This document shows, piece after piece, positions 33,270-45,700 of a stretch of 64,000 bases of DNA. The number at the start of each line of letters is the position of its first letter. Positions within the stretch are counted from its first letter, which is position 1. The notes under the pieces are model-generated. The model made no database searches. It saw nothing but the letters and a program-made list of their open reading frames with translations, and was not told where the DNA came from. Source of the DNA: Bradysia coprophila (taxonomy: Eukaryota > Arthropoda > Insecta > Diptera > Sciaridae); NCBI RefSeq assembly GCF_014529535.1, contig NW_023503493.1, positions 21,546,001 to 21,610,000 on the forward strand, given 5' to 3'. A program made the position numbers and the translations under genes.

Positions 33270-34497
33270 ATTTATATACCGATAGAAGACGGGTACCGAA
33301 CACGAAATGCGAGATCAACACATCGCGAGATTTTTGACATTAGGCGAGATAAATCGGCAACGGTAGTCTGGTCTATTTGTTTTGGTTATCTACATTTTTA
33401 AAATGGCATGTAATTAAAGTGATAGCTATTTAATAAGAAATGATCACAAGAAAATAGGAAATGATCACTAGAAAAAGAGAAATGATCACAATTTTTTTAT
33501 GATAGCAATAAAAATAGAATTTGATCACCAAAAAATAAGAATTTGATCACTAAATATATGCAATTTTACCACTAACATATATAACATATATATATAACAT
33601 ATATAACATATAACATATACTGTCTCGAAATAAGAAATGATCTACAATTATACGAATTTGATTACAAAAAATAAAGAAATGATCGTGCAAAATAAAAAAT
33701 TTGATTGCAAGAAATAAGGATATGCTATCTATTATTCTGTTTGATTATTAGACGATGCAAGAGAAAAAAAAATTAACACCTAAGTTACCAACACCGTTCC
33801 GGCGCCCGGCTCGCATTGCGGCCCTCCGCTTCGCTACGGGGCAATGGGCCGGATCGCTCGGCGTGTTAAAACGCTTTTTATGTGCAATGAATTACACAGA
33901 CTAATTATTAGACGATGCGAGAGAGAAAAAATTAACTCCTAAGTTACCAACACCGTTCCGGCGCCCGGCTCGCATTGCGGCCCTCCGCTTCGCTCCGGGG
34001 CAATGGGCCGGATCGCTCGGCGTGTTAAAACGCTTTTTATGTGTATTCGTTCGGACTTTTAGTGATCAAATTCTTTACTTTTAGTGATCAAATTCTTTAT
34101 TTTTAGTGATCAAATTCTTTATTTTTAGTGATCACATTTGATTTAGCGGGTGGTAGGTACTACTTGTGATCACTTCTTATTTTAGGTTGATAGAATCTTA
34201 TTTCGTAGTGTTATATTTGAAAAACTGGTTGTGATCACATTCTTATTTTCCTGCAATCATTTTAATTTTCAAGTGATCAATTCTTATTTTAGATTTATCG
34301 CTTTTATTTCTTCCCTTTTAAAATTACCTTCAAACATTCGTAATCAGAGTGTGCTAAAATTGTTTAAATGTGGATAACCAAACCAAAACAGATAATTTAG
34401 ACTACCGTTGCCGATTTATCTCGCCTAATGTCAAAAATCTTGCAAGGTGTTGATCTCGCATTTCGTGTTTGGGACCCGTCTTCTATCAGTATATCCA
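33270..34497. mobile_element. 1.2-kb foldback element with GC-rich core
   Basis: The outer arms (about 33270-33413 and 34363-34497) are inverted copies: GAAATGCGAGATCAACAC pairs with GTGTTGATCTCGCATTTC and GCGAGATAAATCGGCAACGG with CCGTTGCCGATTTATCTCGC. Inside are AAATGATCAC / AGTGATCAAATTCTT runs and a GC-rich tandem pair. A solo arm fragment lies at 36610-36665. No ORF. Confidence 0.82.
33744..34043. repeat. Two tandem 160-bp units, GC-rich
   Basis: ATTATTAGACGATGC starts both units (33744 and 33904). Each holds CGGCGCCCGGCTCGCATTGC and GGCAATGGGCCGGATCGCTC, far more GC-rich than the surroundings and themselves nearly self-complementary. The units are almost identical, so the duplication is recent. 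Confidence 0.88.
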
Positions 34498-35577
34498 ATT
34501 TTCTGCAAGTAAGATTACTGTAAAAAAACCTTTTCCTCTTTTTGGCAGCTGTCGACTATAACCACTTTCGGTTGAAGTGCATTGACTCGATAGATATGGT
34601 GAAACTTCAGAAAAACAACGAAAAAAAGGGGAATATATAAGTGCCCGAAATTGAGCTTTTTGTAATTTTGGGTGACTACAATTTTTCGGGATCCATTTCC
34701 GACCCTGTAAAATAGACCCCCTAAATACCTTGTCTAGGAGTACGCTACAGTTTAAATTTTCGACATACTGGAACGAACAAGACAATAGATCATTGTCAAG
34801 TGCATTTGATATTATGCATTTAAATTTTCAATTTCAATTTCATTTATTTCCAAGAAAAAACTTCTAACATTAAACACACAGCGTAGCTCCAGTATGCGTT
34901 ACAATTCTAAGGAGCTACAACAAAAAAATAAAAAATTAAAATTTCAAATAAATTTTTCAAAGTTTGATGTTAGCTTTGTGAAAATGACAACTAATTTGAC
35001 ATATCAAATGCACATGACAATGATCTATCCTTTGCGCGCAGGAAATCAATACAAACGATGTTACAAGTAATAGCGACTTCTCAGCATTAGCCATTGTAAA
35101 AATAAAAAATGAGTTTTATCCAATACAAAAATAGGGGCCTTCCACATCAAGTTATTTGTACAAGGATACACCTAAAATAGGACGACTTTTTAATTGTAAG
35201 AGACCTGCAAGCCCTTACATTCGGACAGTTGCGGTAGTTAAAAAAAATTGAATGAAATGACAAAATAAAAAAATTAAACTTTTTATGAGCTTTATTATTT
35301 TTGTCGGAAATGGCATCATTTATATGTTTTCGTGATGGAAAAGTTACGCTGTAGAGTCTACGCCGCATGCATTTAATGATTTAATAGCAGACAACAGAGA
35401 GGACACATGCGCAAAAACGGTGAATTAATTGCGAGGGGTAAGTGGGTAAGTCACATAAATTGTTGCCTTTTTCTGTTGCAAGTGGTTTTTTTACAATTGA
35501 GCCTTGCTCGAGATAATTTAAATATTTCAAAATATGTCAAAATATTGCCACAATTAGCTATTTTTCTATCTAGTAAA
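34498..35577. other. Spacer without recognised gene
   Basis: TTCATTTATTTCCAAGAAAA at 34840 and GTAGCTCC / GGAGCTAC near 34881 and 34910 suggest an old repeat, unassigned. No gene is supported. Confidence 0.35.
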
Positions 35578-35579
35578 TA

Positions 35580-36481
35580 AGGTAAGCGAGGGTATAGCTG
35601 ACCGTGCAGGTGTACCTGACCAGCTACATTATTTATCAGTTTTGGAAAATAATTACGAATGAAAATACGCAAATTAACGTTATAATTAATCTTTAGAGGC
35701 TAAAGATTAATTTTTTCATGAAAATAATGCGATTATTATGTTTACTTATTTGATAAAACCATAAAATGAAACCAGTGCACCATCTCAGTACAAACTTGCA
35801 CATTTCTTAAGAAAATCGTAAGATCGGTGTGGTCTAATTTAAGGTTTTTATTGACAAAAGAATTATTAATGGACAAAGTTTTGGTGTTTTGAGGTAGTAA
35901 ATAGTTCGACAATTAATATTATTAACATAAATAGCGTCTAAAAGTTAATATTTGATTAATTACATGGTGGTCAAAACATTGCATCAAAAATATGCCATGT
36001 TTGTGTAGTTGAACGCACCAAATTCCGTACATTTTTCTTCATGTGACAAATTCACCTTCCATGTGCATTGTTGTGTACAAAATGATCTGATTAAAATTCG
36101 TTGATATTTTGTGTTTTTATGAGTTTTTATCATTGAAATTGGTTAATATCAGTGAATTAAGAGTGAAAATGTGTCGAATAATGCGAAATTATTGCGAAAA
36201 ATGTGAAAAATGTCTTAATTTTGTAGCGGTCAACTACTGCAACAAGACTGGTCAGGTATAAAAACATCCGTTTTTTAGTGGTCAAAAACAGTGCTTCAGT
36301 AAAATCAGTTTTTTACAATAAAAATTAATTAATTGTCAATATTTCTGATATTCTACGGAATGGGAACAGATCAAATTAAATTCTGACGAAGGAAAAACTT
36401 AGCTTCATCGAAATCATCCTGAGATACTGATGACCAAAGTTGAAAAATTGCTTAGCCGGTCAGCTACTACCTCGCTTACCT
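35580..36481. mobile_element. 902-bp TA-flanked non-autonomous DNA transposon
   Basis: The ends AGGTAAGCGAGG and CCTCGCTTACCT are inverted repeats (extending through TAGCTGACCG / CGGTCAGCTA) with TA on both sides (35578-35579, 36482-36483). No transposase is present. The TA duplication is typical of Tc1/mariner-type elements. Confidence 0.75.
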
Positions 36482-36483
36482 TA

Positions 36484-38590
36484 GGGATGTTTTGCAAAAA
36501 TGTGAGATGAGATGTCGGCAACACATAGTTTACGCGAAACACTTATTTTCGAACGTGTTGGCTACAAAATTTTATTTAGTGTAATGTCAAAATAACACAA
36601 TTTTAATCAAGGGGGATATCGAACAAGAAATGCGAGATCAACACCTCGCGAAATTTTTGACATTAGGCACCCAAAGTCTAATTACAAAATGTTTAGTATT
36701 TACGGCGAAATCACATTTTGAAAACTTCGGTACAAACATGTACATACAACTGTCGTACGTTACATGTACAACTGCGTTTGCATTTTTTTCGGGTTTTTGT
36801 TACGGCGTTTTGTCGAAAGACAATATGAATATTATGCGAGCGGTAGATTTCTAATGTGTTATGTTGATGCGTTGATTAGATGAAAATGTAAATTAATTTT
36901 GTTGGATTCGTGTTGTATGTCTTATTGTTACTATTTTTGAAATAAGGAGCGCGTCGAGCGCCTTAGCTTTAGTGTACGACAAGAAAATTATTTATTTATT
37001 TGTTTCAAAGATTGAATCTGGAGAAGTACAACGCGAGGCATACACATATCAGAAACCTGGAGTGAAGACTGTGGATTAGTTGTCATGTCTGGGTTCTAAG
37101 CTTGCCAAAAGCAACAAATAATCGAAGACGAATACACATCTATTGTAGTTTTTGAATGACATTAAAATAAATAAATGAATGTAATTCTTCGAAAAAGTCG
37201 AATTCAGTCTTTTTCCCGCAGTTTCCTGGGGTTTTACAGAAATTTTCTCGGATTTTTTTTTGTCATAATCTTATGCATTTTCAAGCAAGTGGATCACAAA
37301 CATTAGAGATAGACTGTCTATTTTGTAAATAAGCCTGTAAAATTTAGTTCTACTTCGAATAAAAAACCTCTTCAGAATTACTCAGATGATTGTCTCAATA
37401 AAAAGACCCTAATAACCCTTTTGGGAATTACTCATGTACCATCAGTCAGATACCGCCCATTTTCAAAAATAATCTGTAGAATTTAGTTCATGCGGTGTAG
37501 AAGAAAGTTCATCGAAATCAATAAGAAATTACTTAAGTTTTTGGGCTAACAACGACACCCCAATATCAAACTTCTTATGGGAATTAATAACGAACCATCT
37601 GTCCGATATACTCAACTGAGAACAAAAATTGTCGTCGAATAAAAAGTTTTTAAAAATCCGTCGAAGATTACTCAAGTCATCGTCTCATCACAAAATACTA
37701 TAACCACTAAAAAAAACACAAGATGCCACAGACAGAGTGCGACAATACACATCGTGTGCTAAAAAGCATTATTATATCACCTATAGTTGCATCCAAAGTT
37801 TTTCTCCAAAAAGCCAATAAAAGTTTTGCTACATTCTGTAACAAAAAGTCACATTTTTATGTGTCAATTAACCTTGAATTCGCCGATCAACAGAATTCGC
37901 AAGAAAATTCGACTTTATCCATTTTTATGTAAATGGCTATATTGAGTAGGCTTCGTGATTCGTTTCATATCATACTAAAATTGGATCACTATGAACATTT
38001 GCATGTCAAAGTCCTAGTCAAAGATGTGAAATTACCTAAGAAAATATTTCGTAAGAATTTGTGTCTGCGTAGTAGAAGAATTCGGATAGTGGTAATGGTA
38101 GGTAGCGGTATCTGTTTTAAATGCTTTCTCTGCCTTATGAAAATTCTAATTTTAAAAACTACATTCACATGTTGTTTTACGTTGTATTCCCATTTAAATT
38201 TGATGGAATTCAATTATAGCAGCTCATACCAGACTCTTGATAACAGTTTTATATGGAAATGTTTATTCTGCTTTTTAGATTAAGATTGCTGATCAAAATT
38301 CTGCATGAAAATAGTATAAGACGAATGCATTTGAAATTTAAATTTTAACGGTTCCACCGAGTATTCATGTTTTTTAGTACACACAACCAAGCAATGTTCT
38401 GAAAGTACAGGTTTTAGGAACATTTTTGTTAAGACGACTGTTAAATTTTTTCGAATACTCTTTTTCCATTTTAATTCAGTGTTCAGTGGTAATTTATTTA
38501 TGAAGACGTACATACTCTTATGTCATAATCAGTTTTGTTTGTATGAGTGCACCAGCTGAAACAAATTTTTGTCTGATTTTCACTGACATT
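36484..38590. other. Spacer with an arm fragment of the 1.2-kb foldback
   Basis: 36610-36665 repeats the outer arm GAAATGCGAGATCAACAC...TTTTTGACATTAGGC. 37380-37700 has imperfect repeats of AATTACTCA.....TCTCA type. ORFs at 36630, 37723 and 37933 show no family motifs. No gene is supported. Confidence 0.4.
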
Positions 38591-38595
38591 CATTA

Positions 38596-40199
38596 CAGTT
38601 TGTTCAAAAATGAAATGCACAGTTTTTAGTATTTCGAGACAGTTGACAATTTCAATCTGTCAGATAGTAAAGGATGCGTTTAATTAGCCGGCGCATTAAC
38701 AGATTTGAAATTTGAATGGTTTTTTTCCACAGCTACAGATTTTTGCATGTTAAGTTTCTTACATTTTTTGCAAATAGCATTTAATAGTAGGAAACTTAGA
38801 TTTCGTCAGAAGAATTTGCGAACGGAAAAATGTAAATTTATTTTTAGTCTGAGTATTGTTCTACATCTATAATTTCTCTTAGATCGTGTCTTTATTCAAA
38901 GAAATCGATGGTGTTGTACAGCGGCTAACTGTTAAAACCCAGCCACTATTGAGAATTTTAAATAAATCGAAACAATCCAATCCACAATACATTCCATAAC
39001 TTTTAACAGTTGTCAAAAATACTATAGCTGCATATATTAGCGACTCTTTTTCAAATACCGAATAAATTTGCTTCAAGTCAAGTTCAATTTTTGCATTGAT
39101 CAACTAGTTTTGGGGATCTTTCTAGTAATTATTACGCACTACATGGGAATCATAGAGTTGAATTAACCTATAATTAACACACATTTAATAGTTGCTTTTG
39201 TTAAATATTCAATGCACGAAACTTATTCTACAAAACCAGTCCACTGAGCCAACATACATGTTCTATTGAAATTTCAATTGTCAAAATAATATCGAAGCCA
39301 TTGATTTAGGATGACGAGAAGGTACATTCATCTCTCAGAAATTTTATTTTTTCATTTCTTTTATTGTTTTGTTTATTTTTTTGTGTTTTTACGAAATCCT
39401 TTTCATTATTCATGATAACTCAAAGTAAATACAAAAACATAAAATGTAATGAAAAAGTAAAATTTCTGCGAGATGAATGTTCCTTCTCGGCATCATAAAT
39501 CAATGGCTTCGATGTCATTTTGACAATTGCCATTTCAATAGAAATGTATGTTGGCCGAATGAACTGGTTTTGTAGAATAAGTTTTGTGCATTGAATAACA
39601 AAAGCAACTATTAAATGTGTGTAAAGTAGAATTTAATTCAACTCTATTCCCATGTAGTGCGTAATAATTACTAGAATGATCACTGAAACTAATTGATAAA
39701 TGCAAAAATTGATCTATTCGCCTAGTCGGTTGGACTGTAGAGGAGCCACATTTTTTTATAATTGTTGACAATTTTTTTTCCCTGATGCTTATTCGTGTTT
39801 CCAATATCGTCACTTCAAGTGCTGATAAAACTTCTTGTAAAAAATTTGCTAAATGTCTTTCTACAGATTTGAGTATTCAAAGACCATCGATTTGTTTGAA
39901 TAGAAACACGATCTAAGAGAAATCATAGATGTAGAACAATACTCAGACTGAAAATAAATTTATATTTTTCCGTCCGCGAATTCTTCCTACGAAATCTAAG
40001 TTTCCTACTATTAAAATGCTATCTGCCAAAAATGTAAGAAACTTAACATGCAAAAATTTGTAGCTGTGGAAAAAATCATTCAAATTTCAAATCTTTTAAT
40101 GCGCCGGGTAATTAAACGCATCCTTTACTATCTGACAGATTGCAATTTTGAAATGTCTCGAAATACTAAAAACTATGCATTTCATTTTTGAACAAACAG
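38596..40199. mobile_element. 1.6-kb palindromic foldback element, mariner-like ends
   Basis: The left end is CAGTTTGTTCAAAAATGAAA and the right end is its complement ending GAACAAACAG (one mismatch in the first bases), flanked by TA at 38594-38595 and 40200-40201. The two halves are inverted copies around about 39400: CTTAACATGCAAAAAT (40040s) matches the complement of 38744-38759, and CACTACATGGG (39136) pairs with CCCATGTAGTG (39650). Arms are about 750-800 bp and moderately diverged. No ORF of interest. Confidence 0.87.
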
Positions 40200-40239
40200 T
40201 ATAATTTATTTTGATTTTTAACGAAAACCTACAGCTCGG

Positions 40240-41612
40240 ATTCTTAAGAAGTGCGTACAGTAATGTCCAGAGAAGTTCACTGTGAAAATTTTGACAGGTC
40301 TACCCATATAAATTATTGTTGGATTATAAGGTTTATAATCGTAGCAATCAAATTGATGTATTGATCGCAGTAGTTTAACAATGAAAACGTTGTTTAAATT
40401 GTGCATTGGCGAAAAGCAGTTTCATTAAATTATCTCTTTTGTAATTACTTCTAATGTAATAATCCGGAGAATACCGAGATTCCTACAGGTTATGGGCCCA
40501 GGAACGTCGGGATATTATTTTTTGAAATGAAAATTACAAGATGGAAAATGGATTTTGGATTTCAATCCTAGAACTAATGTTGAAGAAAATGCATTGAATA
40601 TGGACATCCTATGAATACTGAAATGAATCTATAAACACCGGAACTATTAAGTCGACTATGGCTGTGAAAAATGACACGAGCAATTTCTTTTTTGAATGGA
40701 TTGGACTAAACTAAGCAAAGTCGGTTTTGAGGATTGGATTCGCGATGAAAGGAAATTAAGAACGAAGATCAGGAAGAATGATGAAGAAAGTCGATGGAAC
40801 AGAATTTGAGCTTTAGGATGGTTGAGAAGTAACAGAATTTGACCAACGCAAGAAGATAGTCTCTGGAACAGAGTTTGAGCTCGAATACTGACGAGGAGCA
40901 ACAGAATTTGACCAGTGCATGAGGTTTGAGAAGATAATTTGATCAGTAAGATAAGATAAGAATTTGAGCGGAGAGCATCAGAATTTGGGCACAAGAAGAA
41001 AAAGAGAAGAAGTGAATAAGAGAAGATGATGTAAAAGGAGGAGAAATACAAAAAGGATAAGATGAAGCTGAACTACGATATGTGTAAACGAGGAGGAGTA
41101 GTATAGATGCATTTACACAAATGGAAAGAAAGCTACAAGATAATTAACATAATGACGAAGAAAAGTTAAAAGAAAGACGGAGTAGAGTTTAAAAAAAAAG
41201 GGAAGTTGTAAAATTCAGGAGGAGAGAAATCGAGCAGATCTAAAGAAAGATAAAAACAACGAAGAATCAAAGGAATTGAAGGAACCTGAAATAATTTGAA
41301 TGAGGAGTCGATATTTGTATTTGGTAAACGTAGGCATTCAAATCAATATATGATTGAGGAGGAGTGTTGGATTATAAGGTTTGTAATCGTAGCAATCAAA
41401 TTGATGTATTGATCGCAGTAGTTTAACAATGAAAACGTTTAGTTTAAATTGTGCATTGGCGAAAAGCAGTTTCATTAAATTATCTCTTTTGTAATTACTG
41501 AGTTACTTCTAATGTAATATCCCGGAGAATACCGAGATTCCTACAATTATATGGCTAGAACTGTCAAAATTGACTGGTTAAACTTAACGAAGAATTACTG
41601 TACGAGCCCAAT
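40240..41612. repeat. Hairpin element split by an LTR element
   Basis: CGTACAGTAATGTCC, AATTTTGACAGG and CCATATAA on the left (40255-40313) pair with TTATATGG, CTGTCAAAATTGACTGG and AATTACTGTACG on the right (41548-41608). The palindrome is interrupted exactly by the LTR element's target-site duplication. Confidence 0.65.
40317..41545 (+). mobile_element. Miniature LTR retrotransposon (TRIM-like, copia-type primer site)
   Basis: The long terminal repeats are 40317-40487 and 41365-41545; both start TGTTGGATTATAAGG and end GAGATTCCTACA and differ only slightly. The 5-bp target-site duplication ATTAT flanks it (40312-40316, 41546-41550). Just inside the left LTR, GGTTATGGGCCCAG (40488-40501) fits the initiator-Met tRNA primer site used by copia-type elements, and a purine-rich tract precedes the right LTR. 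The 877-bp interior is purine-rich and non-coding, so it is structurally complete but non-autonomous. LTR similarity indicates a relatively recent insertion. Confidence 0.85.
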
Positions 41613-41655
41613 TATTTGACGAAGTGAGTATTTGTGGTATTTAAGTGGATAAGAG

Positions 41656-41780
41656 CCATAAGAGCTCGTTCAGAAACTCTTCGTTAAGTTTCACTGGTGA
41701 GGATTTTGACACTTCTTTCATAAAAAATATGTCAAAATCTTCACTTCGGGTAACGAATTTTTAGTTCCTGAACGAGTTCT
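41656..41780. repeat. Hairpin repeat
   Basis: GAGCTCGTTCAG pairs with CTGAACGAGTTC, and GAGGATTTTGACA with TGTCAAAATCTTC. It resembles the neighbouring split hairpin. Confidence 0.6.
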
Positions 41781-41789
41781 GAGAGTAAA

Positions 41790-42308
41790 TGCAAACGAAA
41801 GATGCTTACTTCAGCTGTTGGGTATGAGAAATTAACTCGTTAGATCATTATGTACTAGAATGTTTGAATTATGACTGAAATATTTTATAAACAATCAACG
41901 GTATTTAGTCATAATAAACGAAAGAGGGAACGAATGAAGAGTGTGATACTAGTGCATATTTCCCAACCGGCATATAGGCCACATCCATATAAAAAATGCC
42001 CGTGTATTCTCGTCAGCGTTTATCAGGGCTAATAAATTTAACTTCTCATTAAACTGCAAAGAACTATCTTCGAGACTATTACAAATTTTCGCAAGCATAT
42101 GTTAAATTTATCTACTGTTACGAAATACTGCTATTTTTTTAAAAATAAATTTATTCATTCATTATTCCTGAGACTATACCGTGCGGAACACAATGTATAA
42201 CACATTTAGGGCAATATTTACATATAAAAATAAAATGATATTTAACTGGGACAAAAACAAAATTCTTAAGATAAATCACAGTCAAATAATGACTTCGTCA
42301 ATAGTATT
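41790..42308. other. Spacer without recognised gene
   Basis: Nothing recognisable beyond AT-rich runs. Confidence 0.4.
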
Positions 42309-42440
42309 TTTCGTCACAAGTGACGAAAAATATAATTTTTCAGGACTAGTCTTAAGCTTGTCCTAACGAGACGAAGCCGAGTAGGGCAAGCTTAAGACGT
42401 GTCCTGTAAAAATTCTGCTTTCGTCACGAGTCACGAACTA
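42309..42440. repeat. Nested hairpin
   Basis: TTCGTCAC...GTGACGAA on the outside, then CAGGAC / GTCCTG and GTCTTAAGCTTG / CAAGCTTAAGAC around the apex GAGACGAAGCCGAGT. Confidence 0.7.
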
Positions 42441-43380
42441 CTTTTTTTTGCCGTAAGGATCATAATGAGACGAAAAACAAAAAAACATTACAACAATTTC
42501 AGCTTTTTTTCAGCTTTCAGCAGTGACGAAATACGTCGAATTATGTTCGATTGTTCACTTGATTTAGTTCACTCGATTTAATTTATAAAACAGTACGGAG
42601 ATATCACATGGAAAACGTCACTGCTTTGCAGAACGTTTAGTTTCACCTTGATCTTGAAAGTCTTGAAGCTGTTTAAATGTCTCGTATTTTAATGGTATAG
42701 TACAAGAAAGTAGTAGTGGCGTAAAGTTCTCCTGACTTTATATTAATATCGCTAGTAATCGTTGTTTGAATGTCGGATTAATAACAAAGACTTGCGTACT
42801 CTCATGAGTGAGAAGATGTACCTGAGAAGTAGTTTTAACCTAAAGGAAGAATTCCAGAGAAGTCTTAATATTCTGGGTATTTTATTTCAGTGGTCGTCGT
42901 TTATTAATTGTATAAGTGTCGACGTTACTTATAGTCAGTTTTAAAAACATGTATTACAATCTGTTACAGCATACAGAAGAATAGTTATTTTTAGTGAAAA
43001 TCTTAATTTTCAAATAAGAAATTTAGGGAAGACTTAACTTTATATTGGGATATATCGGGATATTTCCCGATCGAAAAACTAATTGTTTCACCGGAGCCTT
43101 GAGATCAGCACTACGCACTGGCATTTCGTTTGCCCAAAATCCGTCGACTCGAAATTTAATTATTTTTCAGTTAACAGTTATACTCGATATACGGGATATA
43201 TTCAAATATCTTGAGTGTAGGTTGCAACCGCAAATACCCTCAATAAGTGTTTTCGCGGCTGCGAACTAATTTGTATACTAATACAAAGTGGTAGTATTGT
43301 TTATATCGATCGAACCTGATCGAACCTTTAGATTTCAAGTGACAATGAAGTCAAAGATCTAAAAGATGACATACATAGGA
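42441..43380. other. Spacer without recognised gene
   Basis: Short ORFs at 42762-42944 and 43045-43269 lack family motifs. No RNA or element boundaries were identified. Confidence 0.35.
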
Positions 43381-43381
43381 A

Positions 43382-43582
43382 CGTGAGTTTGACATATTTT
43401 TCTTTTGTTTTTAGGCATTTTCCGATTGTTTGGAAATGTCAAACTTGCGAAAGCTACGCAATTTTTATGATTGAAATGAACCTTGATTCAATCGACTGAA
43501 TTGTGTGGCTTTCGCAAGATATGCATTTCAAAACAATTGGAAAAGGACTGAAATCAAAAGAATTTTATGTCAAACGTGAGTT
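43382..43582. mobile_element. About 200-bp imperfect hairpin MITE
   Basis: GTGAGTTTGACAT / ATGTCAAACGTGAG-type ends enclose TTGCGAAAGCTACGCAATT, which pairs with AATTGTGTGGCTTTCGCAA. Confidence 0.55.
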
Positions 43583-43589
43583 ATGTGTA

Positions 43590-43950
43590 TCTACAGTAAT
43601 ATGCTAAAAACATCATAAATTATTTTTCGATAAAAAATGCTGTATCAGTACGCCTCGATTACACTCAATCAAACAGAATGTGTGACTGAAATTGTAAATT
43701 GAAAATGTCGATCTGCGATGACAGGTTCTATAGATTGTGAATATGAGCACTATTTCACAGGATTCTCAATGATTGACGCTGTCGGCAAGTCGGCCACTTC
43801 ACCGAACAATATTTTCAGGGACAATGTGATCGAGATTTAATTTCCTAACAAATGATTTTGATTTTTAAATTCCGTATCTCAAAAAACCGACTCGAAGGCA
43901 GTGCTGATTTTTGCACAATCTATTCTATTGTTTTTCCGTAATTTAAATCA
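43590..43950. other. Spacer
   Basis: No feature recognised. Confidence 0.4.
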
Positions 43951-44181
43951 TCAAATATCTTTCCTAATGTTTGATACAACAACACCACAACTTAATTTGC
44001 GGTCATCGTTAACAGTTAGTTCATTGAAATGGAATTGATTTCCGTTTGATTCTATACCGACAATCAAATTCTGGTGCGACCCAGCTGCTTGATTGTTAAC
44101 CATTCCATTCGGAAGCAGGGTGCACTCATTTCCGGCGGCATGAGAGCTGTTCATCATCTCCTTGGCGATCCGGATTAACAT
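43951..44181 (-). CDS. Unrecognised 76-aa ORF, possible exon
   Basis: The minus-strand ORF begins MLIRIAKEMMNSSHAAGNEC and runs to SCGVVVSNIRKDI. It is less AT-rich than its neighbours and has balanced codon use with Asn/Gly/Ser-rich hydrophilic sequence, which looks coding. There is no signal peptide or known motif, and no promoter or flanking exon that I can defend. It may be one exon of a larger gene or an old gene fragment. Confidence 0.25.
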   Translation of the reverse strand: MLIRIAKEMMNSSHAAGNECTLLPNGMVNNQAAGSHQNLIVGIESNGNQFHFNELTVNDDRKLSCGVVVSNIRKDI

Positions 44182-44184
44182 ATC

Positions 44185-45336
44185 ATCTTATTGTAGTAAT
44201 GCTGTTGCGGGTGGATTATATTTTAATAGTTTAATTTTTGTTTCTATTCAACGTAAATTCAACAACAAGAATAGAATAGAATGTAAATTAATCAGTAACG
44301 TAAATTGCGCACATTTATTTTCAATTGCGTACTTTAGTAAACTTAAAAATGTCTAAAATTAGATCAATTTCGGAATATATTGGCAAAAATCATGCTAATT
44401 GCCCATTTTGAGTGTCATTCAGAAATATTCCAAGCTGCGAAAAAGTATTGTTTGTAAATTTTGATAATTAATATTCCATTGCATTGACGCCAGAAACACA
44501 TCATTTGAATATCTGCTTAACAAAGAAACGGAACTAGAATAAAAATTCGGAGAAAAAAGGCTGACTGTAGATTAATTAGAATTGCGGTATGCAAAATGAA
44601 AATTATTTATCATCACCAACATTTCAAAAATGTTTATTAAAAAGCTTGCCAATTTTTCGAAAATAAAATGTGACCTCAATTTAAATTTTTGCTGAATGAA
44701 ATTGATCCACTTGTATTCATCCATCAGATAAAATACAAACGCTGATCATGCTAGACTTTCGCCTGGTGTCACAGAAAACGATAATTTACATAAAGATGAT
44801 TTGCTGGTTTGCCTAATATCTAATGTACTAAAAAGTATTTTAGAAATTTTCACGCTCTTTCGCAACTCAATGGCTATAATTCGATATTTGTAATTTCTGG
44901 TCATAATTCTCACTTTTACATTTGATGTCATATGAATAATATTGAGTGCGATAAAACTTTTCTCATATACTTACTTACGATGCAGATAAATCATCTAAAA
45001 AAAAGGTTGAGAGAGTATTGGTTGAATTCTTTTCCTAGAAATAAAAACTTTAGACGGACCTGAATTTGAACCCTTGGCACCAAAACTTTTCTGCATAATC
45101 GAGCAGCGACCATTTTAGAGGCTTACGGCTCCTGTATAGTTGAAATATTGACTACTCTGACCATTTCATGAATCACTTCACAACTGTTTTAATATTTATC
45201 ATTCTTCATTTCGGTTCTATGAACTTTAATTTATTGCTCAGTTACATTTTCTACTATGTTTGACGGTTGAGGTATACCCATCGGGTCATAATTCCTCTAG
45301 GTAGTCTACCTCTATGGATATAACATAGGACTAAAA
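44185..45336. other. Spacer without recognised gene
   Basis: AT-rich with short ORFs only. Nothing is supported. Confidence 0.4.
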
Positions 45337-45337
45337 C

Positions 45338-45491
45338 CAACGTACTTCAAGCAAAAGTATTATGGTCGACATCTGCCTATAATAAAGTACCACTTTGATG
45401 AAATCGTTTTTTACATTGTCTTACAGTTGCGTGACACACTATCAAGTTTCAGTACCCAATTTAGAGTAGGACTTACGCTTGAAGTGCGTTG
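45338..45491. mobile_element. MITE of the ACGCACTTCAAGC family
   Basis: It starts CAACGTACTTCAAGCAAAAG and ends CTTACGCTTGAAGTGCGTTG. GTTTCAGTACCCAATTTAGA inside matches the 25077-25100 segment. Confidence 0.75.
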
Positions 45492-45700
45492 GCACCATGC
45501 AAAATCTAGCAATAGCAGTCTCCATTCGCGTCCCGATGAGGGACAATAAAAGCCATTGGCGCTGGAGGCTATGTAACAGTAATATAACGACCACCAAATA
45601 TACAAAAAAAAAACTCAAATTTCAGGTCGTTATCGAGTACGCGTAGTTTGCTTGAAGCTGTGTGATGAAAATTTACCAACTTTTCCATCTGTTCAACACA

